DNA of 64,000 nt from Clytia hemisphaerica (taxonomy: Eukaryota > Cnidaria > Hydrozoa > Leptothecata > Clytiidae), in assembly GCA_902728285.1 (NCBI GenBank), contig CACVBU010000158.1, forward strand, positions 1,364,001 to 1,428,000, given 5' to 3'. Below, piece after piece: positions 11,453-20,700 of the stretch. How positions within the stretch are numbered: position 1 is the first letter of the stretch; each line of letters opens with the position of its first letter. The notes beneath the pieces are model-generated. The model was not told the DNA's origin and searched no databases. It worked only from the letters and a program-made list of their open reading frames with translations. The translations under genes were made by a program, and so were the position numbers.

Positions 11453-11741
11453 GAGCCTAAATCTAACAGAAGCATTATAACACCTGCTCGCAGACCCACT
11501 GGGACCCGCAGCCCTCCGTAAAGGTTAGTAAAAGGCTTGTCATCAGAGTCTTTTCATTTTAAGATTATCATTAATTTTCTTATCCATTTGTTTTTTTTTA
11601 CAGGGAGAGATAACTAAAACAACTAAAAAAATTAACTAAAATTAACTCCATACACTCTCCTTCGCATTAAAAGTAGCAACATTTTTGGTTGATCCATATA
11701 GCCATTCAGACTTTGCCACGTTACAAAAGATCACAAACACC

Positions 11742-14700
11742 ATGGGATTGAGGATTTCGATGCTCATATTGACGCTTTTGCTTTACATCGAGGTTTCTAT
11801 AGCAACCGGAGGATCGTCACACAACAAAACCAAAATATTTCGACAACTTTTGCAAAAAGGTAAAAATCTTTTTTTATGAGAACAATCTTGTAATGTCACG
11901 AAACTTAATTTGGGCAAAACCTAAGAATGAATTAAGAACAATCTCAACCTCTGATTTTAGAAATACAGTGTATTCTCTGTAACTCGAACATGCACGGGGA
12001 AACACAAATCTGTTCGAATTATGGAAATTTCGAGCTAAAATGGAGTAAGGTTTATAGGGCATTGACAATTGAAGGGACCACAAAAATGATTCGTATTAAA
12101 GAGCTTTGGGTTTAAGAGACTCCGCTGTAACTAAGAACATGCTGGATTCTTAGTTTTTGACGGAACGATGTCGATGAAAAGAATCGTAGCCTTCTGGTAC
12201 TCAGCTGACAAACAACGTTGTTTCAACGTTCATCTAACGTTATATGGATGTTGTGAACGTTAGATAAACGTTGAAACAAACGTTGTGTGCCAGCTGGGTG
12301 GATTTTATGTGAAACCCAAACGTTTATTTTCTGTTTAGATTTTAAATACCCTTATGCAAAAAACTTTCTTGCCTTATGTGACAGTTCCACTGGGACCCGG
12401 TGGAAAGAATACCCCCCAATTTTAGCCCAAATGAAAATTTCCATTCCCGTTCGGTTCACTTGATGGTTTATCAAAATTGTAACAAAAGAATTTATATCCC
12501 CATTGACTGGATTTCGATAGAAATTGTTGTCTTCGCTGTGGGAAAATGTTCCACCGGGGCTATGAGACAGTAGTGTATTAAAATATGTCACTTTAACTCC
12601 TTCAGGGCAACGAAAATCAAAAAAATCGATTTTTTTCGTTTTTAGAAGTTCTGCTGTTCGGCAAGCCTCTCCACCAATACGGTTTTACTGACCCTGTATA
12701 TCCCGTATCCCACCTCGAGAAGACCGTGTAACTAATAGTATCCTTCTGGTACTCAGCTGACAAACAACGTTGTTTCGTCTTTCATCTAACGTTATATGGA
12801 TGTTGTGAACGTTAGATATACGTTGAAACAACGTTGTGTGCCAGCTGGGTGGGCCCTGCCCCGTGTGAATTTTATGAGAAACCCAAACGTTTATTTTCTG
12901 TTTAGATTTAGATTAAATACCCTCGCAGATCTACTGGGACCCGGTAGGAAAACTACCCCTCAATTTTAGCCCAAATGAAAATTTCCATTCCCGTTCGGTT
13001 CACTTGATGTTTTATTAAAATTGTAACAAAACAATTTATATCCCCATTGACTGGATTTCGATTGAAATTTTTGTCTTCGCTGTGGGAAAATGTTCCACCG
13101 GGGCTATGAGACAGTAGTGTATTAAAATATGTCACTTTGACTCCTTCAGGGCAACGAAAATCAAAAAAATAGATTTTTTTCGTTTTTAGAAGTTCCAACT
13201 TCGGATGCAATCAGCTTTGGTGCAATCTTAATAGGTCATGTTTGGGTTCGTTGGAAAGATCTTTTCAGTGTGCCAGATTTTTAAATCAGGTCCTCACAAA
13301 AAGTTATGGCAGCCGTAAAGTATCGTTCAAAATAGAAAGAAATTTGCTGGGGCCGTCCTGAAAGAGTTAAAAACATATTTATCTGATTTTTAAGGTTATA
13401 ACAAGCATGTGCTACCATCAGAGCATGGGGAACCAGTCAAGGTTGAAGTCAACATGGTCATTCATGATTTTGTACCCAGGTCTCCTCTCAGCGCAGTATG
13501 TATTCACTCTATTATTCTTAAACGACGGCATATGCCACCAAAAAAATCGCTTTCAAAATCCGACCCTTACAGTGCAGCCCTTGAGCAGTGAAATGGCACC
13601 CTCTTATACATTTTACTCAGCATTTCTGGCCCTTACAGCGTTGTATTAACTATTTCTTTTTTCATTCATAGCTCATTTCTCCATTTTCACCAAAATTCAG
13701 GATTTGAACTTAGTTCTGAATCATCTCTTTATCGGTCAAGATCGAAATATCACCAGTTACTTTTTTAGTTCTTGCTCTTTCATTAGAATTCCTACAGCAT
13801 GGATTTTCTTTATCGATCAAGATAGAAATATCACCAGTTACTTTTTTAGTTCTTACTCTTTAGAATTCCTACAGCATGGATTTTCTTTATCGATCAAGAT
13901 GGAAAGATCACAGGCTAGCTTTTAAGCATCTACTGGAACCAGGAGATGATTTTGTTCTTGAGTTTGGAATACAAAGCGTAGTTGATAAAATTTGGGTAAG
14001 TACACTTATAGATAGAGTTGATATTTTACGTGGATAGCCCAGTAATCCATAGCCTGTTAGACGAAAACCGCTTTTTTATCGCGATTTAAAACAAAGAAGA
14101 AATTTGGTTTGTGGGAAGGTACTGGCTAAGTAATCTAGGACTTTTAAACAGTCTTTCGATTGTTTCCACGGGTTCCACGGCCAGCCGGCTCGGTTATCTA
14201 TGAACTGAACAGAACATTGGAAGGAGCGGGGCTTGAGACGCTGATGCCATTGACCACTTGGCCATCGTTTTATGAGAATCAGCAAATTTTGTTTCCAGCA
14301 TGGGCTGTGCTTAATTTTTTGAAATTTTCAGACTTAAATGTTCTTACCATGTTTTTAATACGTTTTTTTACTTAAAACTGAAAATGTGTTTTATTGAAAA
14401 TTTTAAATCAGTCCCAGCTAGCACGCAACGTTGTTTGTACTAGTAATCTCATGGTTATGAGGGAAATTCGGGATAAATTTCCCGAGGTCAATTTTGAAAT
14501 TTTTTGAAATTTCCCGAGTGCAACGAGGGAAATTTAAAACATTTCGAAATTTGACCGAGGGTAATTTATCCAGAATTTCACGAAAACAAGCATGAGATTC
14601 CTGGTTAATCTCATGGTTTGGATTGAAATTCTAACAATTCTGGAAGACGTCAATTTAACATTGGAAATTAATCTGAAACTTTAAAAAGAGATCTCAAAAA

Positions 14701-17700
14701 AGTCATAGAAATGCGAATCGAGTTTTAATTGGATAGTATTCAATTTACTTAACCCTTCAAAGTTAGTAAGAAATTCGATAAAGGTGATGAATTTCCAAAG
14801 GATGGAAATTTCACTTTTGCGGGAAATTACAAAATCTAGGAGGGAAATTACAAAAGCTAGGAGGGAAATTACAAGTTCGCAGGAAATTACAAATTAACGT
14901 AAGCAAAAACGTCAATCGAATTTCAATCAACCATGAGATTACAACGTTTATTTAACGTTCACAACGTCCATAACGTTAGTTGAAGGTCGAAACAATGTTG
15001 TATGCCAGCTAGGGTACTTACATAGAAATATCTGTGATCGATCTTTTGAAAGTGGTACCCAAAAAAGCCCTTGCAGACTCAGGTAAGTTATGGCATGTCT
15101 CAAAAACCTGAAAATTACCATAATTTTTGAAGGCCATTAGCCGGCAGAAAATGAGGAAACCAATGATTTGCAACGAAGGATACCATGATGAAGTTTCGCT
15201 GTAGGGGTGTTACCTAATTGTTACCGCCCTTATTTTCGCGAAAAACCGCAAAAACTAAAAAATGCTGACGTCAGCAAAACTTGTTTTTTGAATAACTCCA
15301 GTTTGGCCAAAGATAGAAACATGAAATTTGGACTGAAGTTAGACATCATTTAAAGGATCATTTTGCAAAAAAATTTTTTGAAATTTTGCTGACAACAGCA
15401 CTTTATTGCAAAATTTCGTATTTTGCTGATTTCTGCTGACGATAGCAAAATTTCGAAAGATTTTTTTTTGCAAAATGACCCTTTTAATGATATTCAACGT
15501 TGGTCCAAATTTCATGTTTCTACCATTAGCCAAACTGGAGATATTTAAAAAACAAGTTTTGCTGACGTCAGCACTTTTTGGTTTTTGCGGTTTTTCGCGA
15601 AAATAAGGGCGTAAACAATTAGGTAACACCCCTACAGCGAAACTTCATCATGGTATCCTTCGTTGCAAGTCATTGGTTTCCTCATTTTCTGCCGGCTAAT
15701 GGCCTTCAAAAATTATGGTAATTTTCAGGTTTTTGAGACATGCCATAACTTACCTGAGGAGTTAATAATTAGTTTGACTGCAGTGTATCATCAAAAATAT
15801 TGGCAGAAACCTAGTGCAGATCTGGCGCTCTGCATATACGTACTTTAACTTGCTATCGAATTTTACCATTAGGGTACCACTTTAACGATTTCCTTTGGCC
15901 GGGATCTACAATCATAGCACCGAAATACACTGGCAATTTTGTTTATTTTAACGTTTTTCAGATTTTAAAGGTCGAAGCGAGAGTTGCAGTTTCAGTATTT
16001 CCGCTTCATCGGATTTTTCGATTTGGGAGGGGTTAAGTGGCTTCCAGGCTATATTCTCAGCTTTATTGGAACATTAATCCTGAGATCATAAGGTCCTTCC
16101 TAAGTCTTAAGTCTCACTTTTAAACTCAGAGTTAAAAAATAGCTTGTGGTTTTGAAATTTTTGAGATATTTCCCCTTTTTTGTCAAATATTTCGGCACCG
16201 ATTGTCGGTACTTCCTCCCGAGTATATAAAGGTCAGTGCGTATCCTATCATATAAATACCATTTATCTCTGTTAATCATTTCTCGTCGTGATAATTTACT
16301 ATAAAGGTACCCGGAATATCATTCGACAACCAGATTATGAACATCGAAACGAAAGTTCCACAAGCCAACATTCGAATGCAATTTTTCAGCGATGGCGGAA
16401 TCAGATTGTCACAAAGGTACTTAACCCAGCCGGCACACAACGTCAAAACAACGTACATTTGACATTCATAACGTCCAAATAACGTTATTTGAACGTTAAA
16501 ACAACGTTGTGTGCCAGCTGGGAAGGAACATTCAGAGGGTTTGAAATATTTTGGTTGTAGAAACCTTCTATGGTTGACTGAGGAAAACCTCAAAATCTTT
16601 TTGCGTAACTCTTTTCCAAAGTCGGGATATAAAAAAATCCCTGAAAACTGGCACGGTTCTTACCTCGAAATTCTATTGGTTTCTTGTTGGTAAGAATTAA
16701 ATATATTTTTAAAAAAAATCTGAAAAAATATCGACTCCGGAGAATTGAGACAGACAAAAAGATTTAGAAATTTTGCTAAGAACCATTGTTGTAATCTACA
16801 AGCAAAATATCTCAAACCATCTGGTTATCTCTTCAAACTTAAAAAAAAATCAGTCGGCTTTCTCTAATTCGATTTTCGAGAGACCAAAAAGTTTTGCTGG
16901 AATAAGAGTAAGATTCGAATTACATAGAATATTCATGCCAATATATTAGATTGAATTAGAGAAAGATTAGAATAAAGTTATCAGCTTATTATTTCTACAT
17001 AATTACATATTATAGTGATATGGATTTTTGTAATAATTTTGAATCAATTTCACAATTTTAGACATCAAGTTGAGTTGGCTTGTAAAATGGATACCGGAGA
17101 CTTCCCGTTTGATCGACAGTTCTGTGATATGCGAATGTTGTCTTGTAAGTTCTTAACATGTGAAGTTTAGCCGAATCTTAAATTTAAATCTTTCCCAGGC
17201 CCGGCGGAAAACTGTATAAAAGTGGGTAGGCTGAAGGCTCAAATGAGATAAAATTATCAAGGAATTTAAGAAAAAAATATCATTTTCTGCTGAGCTTTTT
17301 TCCCAGTGAGCAAAAAAGATCTACCATATTTCAGACGTAGAATCTAGCGCATTGAGCGGTAAATGTGTCTCTTTCTTTGATCGAGCGTAATTATGGCCTG
17401 AGAGATAATTGTAGGGCAAAATCCCTTCTACCCTGGGGCATATCTCCTTATTTCTAATCCTTTCAGCCAAAGAGCCCTGTACTTTTTGGGACAAGCTGGA
17501 GTTTTTACAAGCTCTTATTTGATTTGGTTGGTCGTTTACCAGTAATAAAACAATTTTGTTACTTTTTCTAAAGAACGCGTCATCTCTATCACTTCAAATG
17601 ACCAATTAGTGAAGTATCTTATAAAAACTCCAGCTCATCCCTACTTTTTAGCTCAAAACCAACTGTATTTACGAAAGCCCTGAGGTCCTCTTTCTACTAG

Positions 17701-20700
17701 ATTTATATTAAAAAAAAAGGATCCATGGAGGCACCCTCAAACTAAAGGCTTATATTACCCCTTTACGACATTGATGATTCTGAAAGACGCGTTGACGGGG
17801 GATATCAACGACTCCTTTAAATTTACAAGTCAGCTTCGTTCCAAATCAAATCATTTAGTGGCCCTGGCCCGAAAAAGTGCCATCTCTTTGCACTGGTAAA
17901 AACATTTCGTTTTTTTTTCGATAGACGCATACGATAAAGATCATGTTGATCTTCAATGGGAGAAATCGAATTCGACTCATTTTCAAACTGTCTTTGGTCC
18001 TCAAAATACAAACATGATCAGAATGCGAATGAAAAGTTATTCCTTGAAAAGCACTGTCAGAACTTCAATGCTCGGAAAAGGTAAGTGTCTTCCGGTCCTC
18101 AAAATACAAACATGATCAGAATGCGAATGAAAAGTTATTCCTTGAAAAGCACTGTCTGAACTTCAATGCTCGGAAAAGGTAAGTGTCTTCCGATCCTCAA
18201 AATACAAACATGATCAGAATGAGAATGAAAAGTTATTCCTTGAAAAGCACTGTCAGAACTTCAATGCTTGGAAAAGGTAAGTGTCTTCTGGTCCCGAAAA
18301 TAGAAACATGATCAGAATGCAGATCGTTGAATAGCACTATCAGAACTTAATGCTCCGAAAAGGTAAGAAAGCGACTTCGGATCCTGAAAATACAAACATG
18401 ATTAGAATGACAACGTCCACATAACGTTAGACAATCGTCCTGAGAATATTAACATAATCTGAATACTAATTAAAAGTCATTTGCTAAAAAGCATTGTCAG
18501 AGCCACTGGTCTTTATATATCCTTGATCAAGTTTCTCAATTCCGGCCAAGAAAAATCTTTGTTCGGAGTTTTTTGAAAAGTGGTACCCTAATGGCGGCAC
18601 TACTCAATAGTGGTGTAAATGCATCGATAGCGCTAGACCTACGTCCACTCGAATACTTTTGATGATATAGCGCCGTTCGACGTTAATTTTTAACACTGCA
18701 ACGGCTCGTGGGTACCAATTCAAAAGCGGATATAGCTTGGTCCAGGGATATATAAAGGTCAGTGGTCAGAGCAAATAATAGCGGTGCTAGAGTTTGGAAC
18801 AAAAACTACAGTAACCAGTAGCGTGGTGGGCCGACAAAAGTTCGGGCAAACCGGGGAGGCAATTTTTGAACATTATGATTTTGGCGCCTTCTATGAAATC
18901 TAAATATATTTGTAAAGATTACGCGTGCGAAGCGAGCACGAAAATTTTAGGATATTTTTTTCTCTTTTAGAATGAAGTGACTTCCATTTCTAGGGTGAAA
19001 AAGGGCACTACCCACCCCCCATGCCACGCTACTGACAGAAACTTATCTCTATCTCTGGGTTGTAAACTTTCTTTCCAGATCACCACGTTCTTATCGCTAC
19101 ATGGAAGTTTTCGCGGAATGTCAATTATTACATCTTACAGCTTTATCTTCCTTGCATGCTCATCGTTGTCCTCTCATGGGTCGGTTTCTGGATTGACTAT
19201 CGTTCGGTTCCGGCAAGAACGGCTTTGGGAATTGTAACAGTTCTAAGCATGATTACTTTCAGTACGTGTTTCCGACATATTTTAATGATTTAAATGATCA
19301 ATTTATCTTTACCGCAAAATTCAATTCAATCATTTTTGTTGAAAAAAAAAGAACTTTTTTCAATGGACAAATATAGACACCAGGGGGTACTAGGGTAGGA
19401 GAATATTGGTACCGGCAAGAACGACTTTGGGAATTGTAACAAGTTCTAACCTTTAGTAAGGCTTATATATACCATATTTCAAAATCTAGTCCTAAGAATT
19501 CACCATCAGAGGATCCCAACCGGCACACAACGTCAAAACAACGTCAAATCAACGTCCATAACGTCCATATAACGTTGTGTGAACGTTAAAATAACGTTGT
19601 GTGCCAGCTGGGATTATTTCAATAATTTCTACAGTAATCTAACCGGGTAACTGCTTTCAAATAAATTACCAAGCAACAAATTTAGTGATGCCAAAAATTG
19701 CCGATGTAGAACGATAAACTCGTTATACATTCATTCACGATCTGGATAACGCTATCAATAAGTCTCAATAACTTTCTGCATATTGGAAGTGAAGGCTTCG
19801 ATCTCAGACTTGCATTTAACTGCAATTAACTGTGTTTGAACCCCAGAAACTTCCAGGTAGGGTATCAAGGATGCATCTATTTTCACTAATGATATCTTGA
19901 AATACTTTGTTTTCACATATATCTTTGTAACTTTTTTAACCGTTTCTCATTTTAGCGAACACTGTGCATGCAGAATCTCCACCAAATGGCAAATCAACTC
20001 TGGTTAATTGGTATGTCTTGGTTAGTTTCATCTTTGTCTTTTTGGGGATTGTTGAATTTGCAATCGTTGGGATCACTGATAAAATTTGGAAACAGAGAAT
20101 TCAGGTGAGACCAATTGATAATATAAAGAATTATCTTTCTTCAAAACCTTAACATTTTTTAACCGTGTGCTCAGACATATTTGATAAATGAAAATACATT
20201 AACCCTTTAAGTGTCAATGTGGTATATATCAGACATGGGCTATGTAGGAGGGCGAACTCCTTCTAGATCCGGAGATAAAAGCATTTAAAGTTTGAACTAG
20301 CGATTTTCTTTAAAAAAACTTAGAAAAAATGACCGTTGCACTTAAAGGGTTAAGCAAAACAAAATATTAAGGCATAAAGAAACGTAGGACGATCACGACA
20401 AGATGTAAACATGGCCTGGAATCAGGTGTAACAGAGAACAAACTATAAATAAGAACATAAGGCTTTGATGTCAAAATATTAAGATCAGGTTAAGAACATT
20501 TTAAGTCTTTGCGGACTCGAAAACGCCCGATTTCATCATCTTTAGAACATTTTTAGACTTAAAACTTAAAAAAGATTAAGAACATCCGAAATCTTCAAAC
20601 ATTTTGGATGTTCTTATAAAAAAAACGTGTAAATACTGAAAATACTTTTGACAGACAAACAAAAGAACAAAGAAAAAAAAACAGGACGATCACGACAAGA

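Noticed and set aside
14160..14375. ORF after exon 3 as the next receptor exon
   Set aside because: It contains no Cys-loop receptor motif; the exon at 16307 continues the protein in phase (VPGISFDN) and fits the family.
15339..15629. 96-codon minus-strand ORF
   Set aside because: It lies within the two arms of the 681-bp fold-back; no motif, and its sequence is dictated by the palindrome.
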